Positions 35,644 through 44,910 of a stretch of 64,000 nucleotides of DNA are shown here, piece by piece. Positions within the stretch are counted from its first letter, which is position 1. Each line of letters begins with the position of its first letter. Origin of the DNA: Caldilineaceae bacterium (GTDB lineage: Bacteria > Chloroflexota > Anaerolineae > Caldilineales > Caldilineaceae); assembly GCA_026645575.1 (NCBI GenBank), contig JAPKMW010000048.1, positions 11,572 through 75,571 of the forward strand. The letters run 5' to 3'. The notes under the pieces are model-generated. The model was not told the origin of the DNA and made no database searches. It saw nothing but the letters and a program-made list of their open reading frames with translations. The position numbers and the translations under genes are program-made.

Positions 35644-36882
35644 ATGCCCCCGGAATTATCACTTGAAGATTTGACACCCCAGGCGCAGGCAATTCTCAAC
35701 CAGGCAGCGCAAGCTGCCACCCAGCGCGCCACCAACTCGGTTGAACCGCGCCACCTGCTCTATGCGCTGCTTGACGGCAATCATCTGGCGACACAGGCGT
35801 TGGGCAAGGCCAGCCTTGATCCCAAAGCGTTACGGCAAAGCATAGAAGCGCAACTGCCCCTGGGCGATCCGACCAACAGCAAAGCGGCGACGCTTAGCAC
35901 AGACGCACAACGGGTGGTGCGTTCCGCCTTTAAAGAAGCGGTTCATCTGGGCCACCGTCGTGTTGATGCCCTCCATCTCCTATTAGGTCTGCTCTATCTA
36001 AATGATGATCCAGCCGCCAAAGTGCTGACCGAAGCTGGTGTCTCGCTCTACGAATTGCGCCAGACAGTATTGGAAGCGCCCAAACGCTTTCAGACCCGCC
36101 AGCGCGACACCTTGCGCGCCAATGTTCGTCCCAGCCCGATCTTCTTAGGGTTGGTAGCTGTGATGATCGCTTGTGGCGTTGGGCTGTGGCTCAATCCCGG
36201 CGAAGTGTGGTCAGGGCCGTTGACAACGCTCTTTATCATCAGCGGTTGGGTCGTGTCGCTCTGTCTGCACGAGTTTGGTCATGCCCTGGCGGCGCATTTG
36301 GGTGGGGATACATCAGTGGGGGAAGCAGGCTATCTCACCCTCAACCCATTGCGCTATACCCATCCGCTGCTCAGTATCCTCATTCCGCTGTTGTTCCTGA
36401 TGATGGGTGGGTTGGGGTTGCCGGGGGGGGCAGTCTACATTCGCACCAGTGCATTGCGCAACACCCGCTGGGAAGCATTGGTGAGCGCAGCGGGACCATT
36501 AGGGACGCTAATTTTTTGTTTCCTCATTAGCATCCCCTTCTATTTTGATTGGTTGAATTGGGTGACAGAGACGAATTGGTACTTCTGGCCGGCGCTGGCC
36601 TTTTTGGGCTTTCTCCAGGTGACCTCGTTACTCTTCAACCTGTTGCCGATTCCGCCGCTGGATGGCTTTAATCTGCTGACGACCTTGTTTCCTGAGCATG
36701 TGCGCTACCGGCTCCGGTCAATTGGCAACATTGGCTTTATGCTGCTCATGTTTCTCTTTTGGAGCGATAACCCCGTTACCGAGGCTTTCTGGCGTTTCGC
36801 CTTCCTCACCGCCGCCCGCTTACAAATCCCGATTCAACTAATCTCGACGGGATATTACCAGTTTGCCTGGTGGAATGCGTAG
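35644..36882 (+). CDS. Clp_N domain fused to a site-2-type (M50) membrane metalloprotease
   Basis: The 412-residue protein begins with two Clp-repeat units (about 8-75 and 85-150; VEPRHLLYALLDG and VDALHLLLGLLY), the substrate/adaptor-binding N domain normally found on ClpA/B/C. From residue 165 it is membrane embedded: zinc motif HEFGH at 209-213 and the third ligand in NLLPIPPLDG (Asp340), with about six helices as in rhomboid-like site-2 proteases. No AAA+ ATPase is present. I infer a membrane protease that selects substrates or adaptors through its Clp_N part. It is divergent from the secreted subtilase and convergent with mltG. Confidence 0.88.
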   Translation: MPPELSLEDLTPQAQAILNQAAQAATQRATNSVEPRHLLYALLDGNHLATQALGKASLDPKALRQSIEAQLPLGDPTNSKAATLSTDAQRVVRSAFKEAVHLGHRRVDALHLLLGLLYLNDDPAAKVLTEAGVSLYELRQTVLEAPKRFQTRQRDTLRANVRPSPIFLGLVAVMIACGVGLWLNPGEVWSGPLTTLFIISGWVVSLCLHEFGHALAAHLGGDTSVGEAGYLTLNPLRYTHPLLSILIPLLFLMMGGLGLPGGAVYIRTSALRNTRWEALVSAAGPLGTLIFCFLISIPFYFDWLNWVTETNWYFWPALAFLGFLQVTSLLFNLLPIPPLDGFNLLTTLFPEHVRYRLRSIGNIGFMLLMFLFWSDNPVTEAFWRFAFLTAARLQIPIQLISTGYYQFAWWNA

Positions 36883-36883
36883 G

Positions 36884-36978
36884 ACACTACAGCGGATTTA
36901 GGGAGCAACGGATTTTGCTTGTATGTAAGGGCAAAGATCCGTTGCTTCTGGGGCGCCCACTAGGCCCCGCTGTAGTGT
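36884..36978. repeat. 95-bp hairpin repeat in a convergent spacer (copy 2)
   Basis: Ends ACACTACAGCGG (36884-36895) and CCGCTGTAGTGT (36967-36978) are exact complements and equal the ends of the copy at 9265-9352; an inner AGCAACGGAT/ATCCGTTGCT pair extends the stem. It starts two bases after the Clp_N-M50 stop and ends six bases before the convergent mltG stop. Confidence 0.8.
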
Positions 36979-36983
36979 GGCTA

Positions 36984-38114
36984 CTACCGTCCTTGCAGAT
37001 ACTTTTGCACGTTGACACTGTGTTCCGCAAAGGTGGTGGCGAAGACATGACGACCACTGCCATCCGCCACCGCAACAAAGTAAAGATAATCATGCTGTGC
37101 CGGCTGCAAAACCGCACCAATACTGCTTAGGCCGGGGTTGGCAATGGGACCAGGGGGCAGGCCGGGATAGAGATAGGTGTTGTAGGGGCTGTCGACACCA
37201 CTGTACTCTTCCAGAAAGACCGGCGTTTTCCACCATTGGTCGGTCGCCGGTTGGTAGCCCATGGCGTATTGCACCGTCGGGTCGGCTTCCAGCTTGATGC
37301 CCGCCGCTAGCCGGTTGAGATAGACGCCGGCAATCGCCGGGCGCTCTTCGGCCACCACCGCTTCCCGTTCCACAATACTTGCTACGGTTAAAACCTCATA
37401 TAGCGATAAAGTGGTTATCTGCTGGGCTAGGGCGGCTTCATAGAGCGGCAAGACGCGCCGCGCAAAGGTGTCGAGTTGGCGCTGGAGGAGATCCTGGGCG
37501 GTGGCGCCTTCCAAGGGTAACTCATAGGTATCAGGGAAAAGATAGCCTTCCAGGCTGGCGCCGCTTGGACGTTCTTGCAAAAACGGGTAGTTGACCGGGT
37601 CGAGATCGGTCAAGACGCCGGTTTCGATCTGGTTGCGATAGCTGGCCAAGGCGGCAGGATTTTGAGCAAAGATGGCGGCCTCTTCCAGATAGTCACCAAT
37701 TTGTCCCAACCGCCACCCTTCCGGAATGGTGAGGGTGAGGCTGGCGGCCTCAGCATGTTGCAATGTGGTGACAATCTCCGCCAGGGTCATGCTGGGGCTG
37801 AGGATGAAAGCGCCGGCCTCTAAGTCGGCAACCAGCCCATTGGCCCGCACATATGCCTCGAAAAGACGTGCATCAGTGATCAGGCCGGCCGTTTGCAGTT
37901 GTTGACCGATCAAGCGCGCCGGCGTGCCGGGGGCAATGGTAAAACGTACCGGGTGGGTCGATGCGCCCGCCGGTTGATCGACCTGGGCGCTGTTCATCTG
38001 GAGATAGCCTCGTGACATCAGTTCACCACCCACACCACAGCCGGGTAATAGCAGCAGCAACAGAAGGAGAAAGACGAGCAGCCGTCGATTAGTCAAATGT
38101 GTGTAATCAATCAT
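36984..38114 (-). CDS. mltG: Endolytic murein transglycosylase MltG
   Basis: The 376-residue protein begins with a hydrophobic segment ending LLPGCG, so it is probably a lipoprotein rather than single-pass. A LysM-like part ([20 protein letters not shown]) leads to the MltG/YceG domain with SIVEREAV (catalytic Glu), [24 protein letters not shown] and [20 protein letters not shown]. MltG cuts nascent peptidoglycan and helps end glycan chains. The ATG at 38114 lacks a good ribosome site; a TTG further up is possible. Confidence 0.92.
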   Translation of the reverse strand: MIDYTHLTNRRLLVFLLLLLLLLPGCGVGGELMSRGYLQMNSAQVDQPAGASTHPVRFTIAPGTPARLIGQQLQTAGLITDARLFEAYVRANGLVADLEAGAFILSPSMTLAEIVTTLQHAEAASLTLTIPEGWRLGQIGDYLEEAAIFAQNPAALASYRNQIETGVLTDLDPVNYPFLQERPSGASLEGYLFPDTYELPLEGATAQDLLQRQLDTFARRVLPLYEAALAQQITTLSLYEVLTVASIVEREAVVAEERPAIAGVYLNRLAAGIKLEADPTVQYAMGYQPATDQWWKTPVFLEEYSGVDSPYNTYLYPGLPPGPIANPGLSSIGAVLQPAQHDYLYFVAVADGSGRHVFATTFAEHSVNVQKYLQGR

Positions 38115-38149
38115 GAAAATTTTCAATATGCTAAAACGGGTAAACCTGC

Positions 38150-39088
38150 TTATTTCATCTGTGCCGGGCGAAACAAGGGATCTTGCTGCAACAGGCGTTG
38201 AAGGCCGGCTGCCATCTCAACATCTGGCGTATACCCCAGCAGCCGGCGCGCTTTGCTCAAATCAGCCACCAAACGGCCCACCCCACCCGACGTTTCCCGA
38301 TTGTACAAGATATTCGCCTTGCGATCAACGCTCTGGGCAATGCGTTCAATCAACGCGTTGACGGTGATTTCCAGACCGCTGCCGATATTGATGATCTGTT
38401 GATCGACCCCAACGGCGTCAGCGGTTGCGATCAACGCCTTGACGACATCATCAATGTAGACAAAGTCACGCGTCTGACTGCCATCCCCCTGCACCACCAC
38501 CGAGCCGCCGCCGAGGATTTGGTGCATAAAGAGGGGAATCACCGGGGCATGAACCGGCGGCAGTGGTTGACCGGGGCCGTAAGCGTTGAAAATGCGCAGA
38601 GCCACCGTTTCAAAGCCAGCCAGTCGCCCAATGATAAAGAGAAATTGTTCCGCCGCCAATTTGCTCACGGCATAGGGTACGGTGGGTTGGGGCGCCATCT
38701 CTTCATGCACCGGCTGCTGCGCCTGATTGCCATAGATGGTGGCGCTGCTGGCAAGAATCACCCGCCGCACCCCCACATCACGACAAGCTTCAAGCAGCGC
38801 GACCGTGCCGCCAACATTGACATCATTATACTCACGGGGGTACAACACCGAGGCCGGCACGCTCACCCGCGCGGCTAGATGATAGACCACCTCCACCCCC
38901 TGCAAGAGCGACCAAAGCTTGGGAATATCGCGCACATCGCCACGGCTGAGGTTAATACCGGTTGTTAAGCGGGTCGGGTCGCCGCCACTCAGGTCATCCA
39001 ACACACGGACAAAATGGCCCTGTAGATGGAGTTGGTTCGCCAGATGGCTACCGATAAAACCGGCGCCCCCGGTAATCAAAATACGCAT
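38150..39088 (-). CDS. NAD-dependent epimerase/dehydratase (GalE-like)
   Basis: The 312-residue extended-SDR protein has the NAD motif GGAGFIGSH at 7-15, acidic DD at 31-32, Ser114/Ser115, and the catalytic pair Tyr139 and Lys143 (YAVSK). [10 protein letters not shown] is the usual UDP-sugar epimerase motif. It would epimerise or modify a UDP-hexose for surface polymers. Specificity for UDP-glucose/galactose or UDP-GlcNAc cannot be told. It is 35 bases upstream of mltG on the same strand. Confidence 0.87.
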   Translation of the reverse strand: MRILITGGAGFIGSHLANQLHLQGHFVRVLDDLSGGDPTRLTTGINLSRGDVRDIPKLWSLLQGVEVVYHLAARVSVPASVLYPREYNDVNVGGTVALLEACRDVGVRRVILASSATIYGNQAQQPVHEEMAPQPTVPYAVSKLAAEQFLFIIGRLAGFETVALRIFNAYGPGQPLPPVHAPVIPLFMHQILGGGSVVVQGDGSQTRDFVYIDDVVKALIATADAVGVDQQIINIGSGLEITVNALIERIAQSVDRKANILYNRETSGGVGRLVADLSKARRLLGYTPDVEMAAGLQRLLQQDPLFRPAQMK

Positions 39089-39109
39089 ACATTCAGTCCT
39101 TAGTCGTTT

Positions 39110-39232
39110 AGTCGAGAGTCCAGAGTCCAGAGTCCAGAGTCCAGAGTCCAGAGTCCAAAGGCGTTAACAGAACACCAGGACTATGGACTTAGGACTACGG
39201 ACTTAGGACTACGGACTTAGGACTCTGTTTAT
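39110..39232. repeat. Heptanucleotide repeats GAGTCCA and GGACTTA
   Basis: GAGTCCA repeats six times with period seven at 39115-39157; GGACTTA/GGACTAC words alternate at 39185-39225 on the opposite side, so the two tracts can pair as a long hairpin. This is the clearest case of the seven-base repeat class in this window. Confidence 0.8.
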
Positions 39233-40164
39233 CGGATTAAATCCTCCCAATCAAAGGGCCAGTTTGAAGAGTCGGAAGGGCCGGCCTCCTCGTCAGGGTT
39301 GTTACTGGCCGACGGCGCTGCGGAGAGATCCAGTTGAGTAAAGAGGGCGTTGTAACTGCGACAGGCATCAATCAGATTCGCCGCCGAGTAATAACCGGCT
39401 GTCCAGAAATAGAGCGGCGGCTCCTTGTGAAAGAGGCGCAAGACCATCTCTTCTTTGGCAAGTCCCAGCGCATCCAGCCGGGCCACTTCACGGGCCAATT
39501 GCAGCAGTTGACCGATCTTACCATGTAATTCCGGTAACGGTGTGCGGCTAATGCGGCCATCGCTGGGGAAGAGTCGTTCCGGGTGTAATTCAGCCAGGGT
39601 GCGCAGACTACAAACGACGCCAAAAAGATCGGCTTCGGCGGCCCAGGCGTTTGGCTGGCTATGTATATAGACATCGCCGCTAAAGAGCCAGCGTTGCCCC
39701 GGTTCAAAGAGTGCAATATGATCGGCGGTATGCCCCGGCGTCTCCAGGGTGCGAAAGCGATAATTCGGTGTCCGAATCTGGTTGTCCACCCTGTCGAGCG
39801 AAACCGCCACGCGACAAGAATCAGGGCGCCCCCAGACAATACGTCGATAGAGGGGCAGGGTCATCCTTTCCGGGTCGGCCAAGATGGGTAAGGCGCGCGG
39901 AGCGGCATAGATCGTCACTTTAGGATAGCGTTGCAGCAGCGCCAGCAATCCTCCCATCTGATCCTCATGGGCATGGGTAAGGACAATTTGATCAACGGGC
40001 AGATTTTCCAGGGCATGGAGCAAGGCGCGCACAGCAAACCGCGGTCCGGTGTCGATCAGCAAGCCGTCCACCCAGTAGGCGGTGGTCCACCAAAAGGGGC
40101 GGCCAAAGATCGAGCGCGACATGCGGATGGCTAAGACTTGGCCGTGTTGCTCAACGTGAATCAT
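39229..40164 (-). CDS. MBL-fold metallo-hydrolase
   Basis: The 311-residue protein has the MBL core: QIVLTHAHEDQMGG, ETPGHTADHIALFEPG, WLFSGDVYI and LFPSDGRI. The metal motif is HxHxDQ in place of HxHxDH, the same change as in the first MBL domain of 7466-9259. The C-terminal LLQLAREVARLDALGLAKEE helices follow, as in LACTB2/glyoxalase II-like enzymes. Substrate unknown. It is only 17 bases from the thioesterase gene upstream, so they are probably an operon. Confidence 0.8.
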   Translation of the reverse strand: MIHVEQHGQVLAIRMSRSIFGRPFWWTTAYWVDGLLIDTGPRFAVRALLHALENLPVDQIVLTHAHEDQMGGLLALLQRYPKVTIYAAPRALPILADPERMTLPLYRRIVWGRPDSCRVAVSLDRVDNQIRTPNYRFRTLETPGHTADHIALFEPGQRWLFSGDVYIHSQPNAWAAEADLFGVVCSLRTLAELHPERLFPSDGRISRTPLPELHGKIGQLLQLAREVARLDALGLAKEEMVLRLFHKEPPLYFWTAGYYSAANLIDACRSYNALFTQLDLSAAPSASNNPDEEAGPSDSSNWPFDWEDLIR

Positions 40165-40181
40165 GGTTCGTTGTAGTGAAC

Positions 40182-40634
40182 TTACTTTGCCCCTGCTAAC
40201 TGCTCAGCGCCAGTAATTAACCGATTATAGATCGACTGGGGAATTTTGGTCATCTTTCCGCTTTGGTCAACGCAGATATGCTCGCTGCTGCCGGTTGCCA
40301 AGAGCGTTTGGTCGGCGGCGTTGCGGATTTCATAGCTGAACTCGACCTGCCGGCTGCGTAGGTTGGTGAGCCGCGTGACAATTTGAATGGTATCACCAAA
40401 ACGGCTGGTGGCACGATAGGCGGCTTGAATCGCCGTTACAGCAAAATTATAGCCGCCCCCTGCCACTTCGGTATAGGGCATATTGGCAGCTTTCATCCAC
40501 GCCACCCGTCCCATTTCAAACCAGACAATATAACTGCTGTGATGAACCACCCCCATCTGGTCGGTTTCGGCAAAACGAACATCGGTTTCGATGGCGAAGG
40601 GAGCGTCAGGGATGGTTTGATCAGATGAGTGCAT
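40182..40634 (-). CDS. Acyl-CoA thioesterase, 4-hydroxybenzoyl-CoA thioesterase family
   Basis: The 150-residue hot-dog fold protein has VRFAETDQMGVVHHSSYIVW, the 4HBT active-site loop with Asp, then FEMGRVAWMKAANMPYTEV and a YRATSRFGDTIQIVTRL strand. It resembles YbgC/FadM-type thioesterases that release acids from acyl-CoA. The substrate chain is unknown. The start at 40634 is preferred to the longer frame because the repeat spacer begins just upstream. Confidence 0.85.
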   Translation of the reverse strand: MHSSDQTIPDAPFAIETDVRFAETDQMGVVHHSSYIVWFEMGRVAWMKAANMPYTEVAGGGYNFAVTAIQAAYRATSRFGDTIQIVTRLTNLRSRQVEFSYEIRNAADQTLLATGSSEHICVDQSGKMTKIPQSIYNRLITGAEQLAGAK

Positions 40635-40645
40635 AATGTTCAAGT

Positions 40646-40710
40646 AGAGATTGGGAGATTGAGAGATTAAGAGATTGAGTGTGACAAAATCTCTCAATCT
40701 CCCAATCTCT
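40646..40710. repeat. 23-bp inverted repeat of GAGATTRR octamers
   Basis: Arms 40646-40668 and 40688-40710 are exact complements; each is made of the eight-base unit GAGATTGG/GAGATTGA repeated. Same class as the spacer repeats at 6483 and 42185. Confidence 0.75.
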
Positions 40711-40746
40711 CAATCTCTTTGATTGCTAGCATCGCTTTCCAACGCT

Positions 40747-42180
40747 TTAGATATGAATCGCGTGTCCCTCAAGCGCGTGCGCCGCTTCCATGATCACTTC
40801 ACTGAGTGTTGGGTGGGCATGGACGGTGCGGGCGATCTCGGCGGGGGTGATCTCCATAAATTGGGCCAGGCTCAGTTCCGGCAACAATTCCGTCACTTCA
40901 TGACCGACCAGATGGGCGCCCAGGATTTCGCCATACTTGGCATCGGTGATAATCTTGACAAAACCCTCTTTGGCGTCAATCGCCTGTGCTTTACCATTGG
41001 GCATAAAGGGGAACTTGCCCACTTTAACCGTATAGCCCGCCTCTTTGGCCTGTGCCTCGGTCATGCCCAGACTGGCAACTTCGGGCTTGCAATAGGTGCA
41101 GCGGGGCATAAAGGCATACTTTTCCGCCGGGATGGGCAGTGTGTCCGCCCCGCCAACAGTTTCGGCGGCCACCATCGCCTGGGCGCTGGCAACATGGGCC
41201 AACGCTAGTTTGCCGGTGCAGTCACCGATGGCGTAGATGTGAGGGACATTGGTGCGCATGTTGGCGTCGATCTCGACATAGCCCCGCTTGTCCAGCTTGA
41301 CGCCGGCCTTGTCCAAGCCCACTTTGTCAGTATTGGGCGTAACGCCAATTGCCAGCAACACGGCTTCGGCCTGTAAGGTTTCGGTCTGACCGCTCTTGGC
41401 ATTTTTCACTGTCACCGTGACGCCACTATCGGTCACTTTGAACTCTTCCGTGCGGGAGCCGGTGAGGATCTTAAAGCCCTTTTTGGTAAAGGCTTTATGC
41501 ACCTCGGCAGCGACTTCGCTATCTTCTAGCGGCAGGACCTGCTCCATCAATTCGACAATGGTCACTTCCGTGCCATAGGTGCGGTGGATGTAGCCGAACT
41601 CCATGCCAATCGGGCCGGCGCCAACGACGATTAACGAGTTGGGTCGATCCTGACGGCGAATGATGTCGCGGTATTGCATGATACGCTTACCGTCCACCGT
41701 CACTCCTGGTAGATCACGAGCGCGTGAACCGGTGGAAATGATAAAATTCTTCGCCGTCACGGTGCGACTCTGGGCGTTGGGCTTGAACTCAGACGGGCCA
41801 ACCTGTAAAGTGTGGTCGTCGGTAAAGACGCCATGCCCTTCGATCACGTCGATCTTGTTCTTGCGCATGAGAAAACCAACGCCTTTGGTCTGCCGGTCAA
41901 CAATGCCCAGACTCCGTTTAACCGCGCTGCCCCAGTCCACCTGCAAGTTGTCAAAGGTGAAGCCATAATCGGCGGCATGATGCAGCGTCTCCAAGACGGT
42001 GGCATTTTTGATCAGCGCCTTCTTGGGAATACAGCCCCAGTTCAAACAGACGCCGCCCAGGCTTTCTCGTTCAACAATCGCTGTCTTTAAGCCTAATTGC
42101 GCGGTCCGAATGGCGGCCACATAACCGCCCGGCCCACTACCAACGACGACAACATCGTAATCGTAAGTTTGATTGCTCAT
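40747..42180 (-). CDS. lpdA: Dihydrolipoyl dehydrogenase (E3)
   Basis: The 477-residue flavoprotein has GSGPGGYVAA (FAD), the redox disulfide Cys45-Cys50 in GGVCLNWGC, VVGAGPIGMEFGY (NAD), IGDCTGKLALAH and the C-terminal HAHPTLSE with the catalytic His-Glu pair. It reoxidises dihydrolipoamide of 2-oxoacid dehydrogenase complexes. GAGACTT precedes the ATG. It is 89 bases downstream of the E2 gene across a repeat-filled spacer. Confidence 0.95.
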   Translation of the reverse strand: MSNQTYDYDVVVVGSGPGGYVAAIRTAQLGLKTAIVERESLGGVCLNWGCIPKKALIKNATVLETLHHAADYGFTFDNLQVDWGSAVKRSLGIVDRQTKGVGFLMRKNKIDVIEGHGVFTDDHTLQVGPSEFKPNAQSRTVTAKNFIISTGSRARDLPGVTVDGKRIMQYRDIIRRQDRPNSLIVVGAGPIGMEFGYIHRTYGTEVTIVELMEQVLPLEDSEVAAEVHKAFTKKGFKILTGSRTEEFKVTDSGVTVTVKNAKSGQTETLQAEAVLLAIGVTPNTDKVGLDKAGVKLDKRGYVEIDANMRTNVPHIYAIGDCTGKLALAHVASAQAMVAAETVGGADTLPIPAEKYAFMPRCTYCKPEVASLGMTEAQAKEAGYTVKVGKFPFMPNGKAQAIDAKEGFVKIITDAKYGEILGAHLVGHEVTELLPELSLAQFMEITPAEIARTVHAHPTLSEVIMEAAHALEGHAIHI

Positions 42181-42184
42181 AAGT

Positions 42185-42268
42185 CTCCTATTTGGGTATT
42201 GGAGATTGGGTATCAGCTATTGGCAGAAGAATCTCTCAATATCTAATACCTAATATCCAATATCGAAT
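42185..42268. repeat. Short-word repeat spacer between E2 and E3 genes
   Basis: TTGGGTATTGGAGATTGGGTAT words at one side and TCTCAATATCTAATACCTAAT words at the other are partial complements, as in 6483-6597. The spacer separates two genes of one complex. Confidence 0.55.
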
Positions 42269-42269
42269 C

Positions 42270-43583
42270 TTACTCTTTATTATCATTCTGCCAATCTTCT
42301 AAAGATAAGCGAATCGTATTCAAAAATAAGTCAGCCTTCGCCCCATCCAGGACGCGGTGATCAAAACTAAAGCTCAGATAGCACATGGGGCGGATGACAA
42401 TAGCGTCGTCGGCGCTGGGTAGGAGGGAGGCCGAAGCAGTGCGGACAACGGCGCGCTTGGCAATAGCGCCAATGCCCAGAATGCCGGTCTGTGGCTGGTT
42501 GATAATGGGCGTACCCATCAAGCTGCCGGTAATGCCATGATTGGTAATGGTAAAGGTGCCGCCGCGGATTTCATCAGGCGTCAATTTACCGCTGCGCGCC
42601 CGTTCGGCCACCTCATTGACCGATCGCGCTAGGCCGGCCAAGTTCTTCTCATCCGCATCGCGAATCACGGGAACAACCAGCCCATCGGGCAAGGAGACAG
42701 CGACACCAAGGTGAATCCGCCGGTTGAGGATCAGCCCGTCGGCGGTAAACCGGCTGTTGGCTTCCGGCGTTTCGCGCAAGGCCCGTGCAACCGCCGCCAC
42801 AAAATAGGGTGTAAAGGTCAGGGTAACGCCCCGTTCGGCAAAGCGCGCCTTGTTGGCTTCCCGGTGACGAACCACGGCGGTCATATCGACCTCGAACACC
42901 GTCGTCACATGGGGGCTGGTCTGCTTGCTGAGTACCATGTGCTGGGCAATGGCGCGACGCATGGCGGATAGCGGTTGCATGGTTTCGTCGTCGGCCAGGG
43001 TTGTCCGGTCGCTTGGTCGCTTGGTCGCTTGGTCGCTTGGTCGTTGCGGCGGTTGCACAGGTGAAGGTTCGGGGGATTGGTCTATCATCGTTTTGCGGCT
43101 TTCGACAAAGGCGAGAACATCCTTTTTGGTGATACGACCCCCCAAGCCGCTGCCGGTCACTGCTTCCAGGTTAATTTGATGTTGGGCAGCGATGCGGGAA
43201 ACAACCGGGCTGATAAAGGCGCGTCCGCTGGGTTTGGGTGATAAGGTGACTGGTTCGGTAACGTTTGCGTCTGGTGAACGCCTGACCGGTGCGTCCGACG
43301 ACGAGGCGCCACCATTGACCGGTGTATTTGTCAATGCTTTTTCCTGTGGTTGGCCGATGTAGGCGATCACCGTTCCTACGGCAACAGTTTGTCCTTCCTG
43401 GGCCACCACAGAAAGTAAAGTGCCTTCGGCAGGCGAGGGGACTTCAGTGTCGATCTTGTCGGTGCTGATCTCTAGCAACGGTTCATATTTAGCAACGCTG
43501 TCGCCGGGCGCTTTGAGCCAACGGGCAACCGTGCCCTCAACAATGCTCTCGCCAAGCTGTGGCATCTTTACCGCAGTAGACAT
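42270..43583 (-). CDS. Dihydrolipoyllysine-residue acyltransferase (E2) of a 2-oxoacid dehydrogenase
   Basis: The 437-residue protein has a lipoyl domain with Lys43 (EISTDKIDTE), a linker, an E3-binding domain (about 118-155; PVVSRIAAQHQINLEAVTGS) and a catalytic domain with HRVLDG (His409, Asp413). The linker after residue 160 is rich in P, S and R and is encoded by an eight-base repeat GGTCGCTT (five copies, 43007-43046, minus strand KRPSD/QRPSD). Pyruvate, 2-oxoglutarate or branched-chain specificity cannot be decided, and no E1 gene is in the window. Confidence 0.92.
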   Translation of the reverse strand: MSTAVKMPQLGESIVEGTVARWLKAPGDSVAKYEPLLEISTDKIDTEVPSPAEGTLLSVVAQEGQTVAVGTVIAYIGQPQEKALTNTPVNGGASSSDAPVRRSPDANVTEPVTLSPKPSGRAFISPVVSRIAAQHQINLEAVTGSGLGGRITKKDVLAFVESRKTMIDQSPEPSPVQPPQRPSDQATKRPSDRTTLADDETMQPLSAMRRAIAQHMVLSKQTSPHVTTVFEVDMTAVVRHREANKARFAERGVTLTFTPYFVAAVARALRETPEANSRFTADGLILNRRIHLGVAVSLPDGLVVPVIRDADEKNLAGLARSVNEVAERARSGKLTPDEIRGGTFTITNHGITGSLMGTPIINQPQTGILGIGAIAKRAVVRTASASLLPSADDAIVIRPMCYLSFSFDHRVLDGAKADLFLNTIRLSLEDWQNDNKE

Positions 43584-43618
43584 GCGTTGGGCCTTTCCTT
43601 TGTTGTGTATTTCTTGGC

Positions 43619-43735
43619 AACTACCAAACCACCCCCTCCTAGCCTCCCCCTGCTAAGGGGAGGAACCGTTACACCGTCGAAGGTTCCCTCCCTTAGCAGG
43701 GTGGGATCCCTATGGGCGCGGGTGGGGTCGGCAAT
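43619..43735. repeat. Dispersed CCACCCC-type hairpin repeat, copy 2
   Basis: Begins AACTACCAAACCACCCCC, as at 24064, and contains CCCCCTGCTAAGGGGAGG and a later GGTTCCCTCCCTTAGCAGGG, which fold on each other. It lies between the glycosylasparaginase stop and the E2 start on the minus strand. Confidence 0.6.
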
Positions 43736-43740
43736 TTGCC

Positions 43741-44718
43741 TCATTGTAACATGGTGCGGTCGGCCAACGCCGGTTCGGTCATGGCCGCCGTGAAATATAA
43801 ATAGCGGCGCCCTGGCACAGTGGTAAAGCCGCCATGTTCGCCATCGGGACGCAGGGCAACAATGTTCATGTAGCGATTGCCGGTAGTGGCGTTGCCGTCA
43901 TCTTGCAAGTTGAACAGGTCGCGCAGGGCCTCTTGACCAGCATCTTGGAGGGCCATACCCATCTTTAAATAGAGTACGAGGCTGCGGGCCGAAGAGACGC
44001 GGATTGCCAACTCGCCCATCCCTGTGCAGGCGACGGCGCCATAGCGATTGTCACAATAGTTGCCGGCGCCGATGATCGGGCTGTCGCCGACACGGCTGGG
44101 GTATTTCCAGGCCAGGCCGCTGGTGCTGACGGCCGAGGCGAGGTTGCCTTGTCCATCCAACGCCAGAAAGTTGACGGTACCCAACGTATCGACCTTTTCT
44201 TGTTTTTCCAGCTTGTCCCGCAGGTTGACCGGGCGGGTCATCTGCATGGCGACTTTGCGCAGTTCATGGGTGGCGCCAGGCGTCATGCCATACTCAGCAA
44301 AGCGATCCCGCCAGCGGCGTAGCGCTTCTTCGGTCAACTGATTGGCCGGGCGCTGTTCGATCTCGGCGGCAAAGCGTTCAGCGCCCCGCCCGACCAACAG
44401 CACATGGGGCAACTCCTCCATCACCTGCCGGGCAATGGTGATCGGGTTGCCATAACCGCGCAGCGCCGCCACCGCGCCGGTGCGCAGGGTGCGACCATCC
44501 ATGATGCTGGCGTCCAATTCCACCTCGCCGACGATGTTGGGCAAACCGCTGTAGCCAACGCTATGCTCTTCGGGGTCATCTTCCACCACGCGACAGGCCA
44601 GTTCGACCGCATCGAGCGCACTGCCCCCTTCTTGCAAAAGTTTCATGGCGGCCATGGCGCCAAAGCGACCATTTTCGCTGGCGACAATGGTTGGTACAAT
44701 TGTATGCACTACGTTCAC
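43741..44718 (-). CDS. N(4)-(beta-N-acetylglucosaminyl)-L-asparaginase (glycosylasparaginase)
   Basis: The 325-residue Ntn-hydrolase has EDDPEEHSVGYSGLPN in the alpha part and VDTLGTVNFLALDGQGNLAS, in which the Thr after Asp is the nucleophile exposed by autocleavage. GRVGDSPIIGAG-type SRVGDSPIIGAGNYCD is the AGA-family motif, clearer than for plant-type asparaginase. It cleaves GlcNAc-Asn from glycopeptides. GTG at 44718 is chosen with GAAGGGAAACC upstream; the frame runs on to 44967 without meaning. Confidence 0.87.
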   Translation of the reverse strand: MNVVHTIVPTIVASENGRFGAMAAMKLLQEGGSALDAVELACRVVEDDPEEHSVGYSGLPNIVGEVELDASIMDGRTLRTGAVAALRGYGNPITIARQVMEELPHVLLVGRGAERFAAEIEQRPANQLTEEALRRWRDRFAEYGMTPGATHELRKVAMQMTRPVNLRDKLEKQEKVDTLGTVNFLALDGQGNLASAVSTSGLAWKYPSRVGDSPIIGAGNYCDNRYGAVACTGMGELAIRVSSARSLVLYLKMGMALQDAGQEALRDLFNLQDDGNATTGNRYMNIVALRPDGEHGGFTTVPGRRYLYFTAAMTEPALADRTMLQ

Positions 44719-44910
44719 ATCGGTTTCCCTTCGCTGACACCCATCGTGGGTTATGGTTCGTATGTTGGATGGTCTAAGTATAACAGTCTGTGGGCAAGCT
44801 ATCAAAATAGGGGAAAATCTGACGAGGGATATAGAAAAGCGGGTTGCGCAAATGGCGGCGCCATGCGACAATAAAGTATCAACATATACCCACTGTTTGG
44901 AGAAGGAATC

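Noticed and set aside
6540..43050. Tandem repeats as CRISPR arrays
   Set aside because: Units are only seven or eight bases with no unique spacers, and no cas gene is present.
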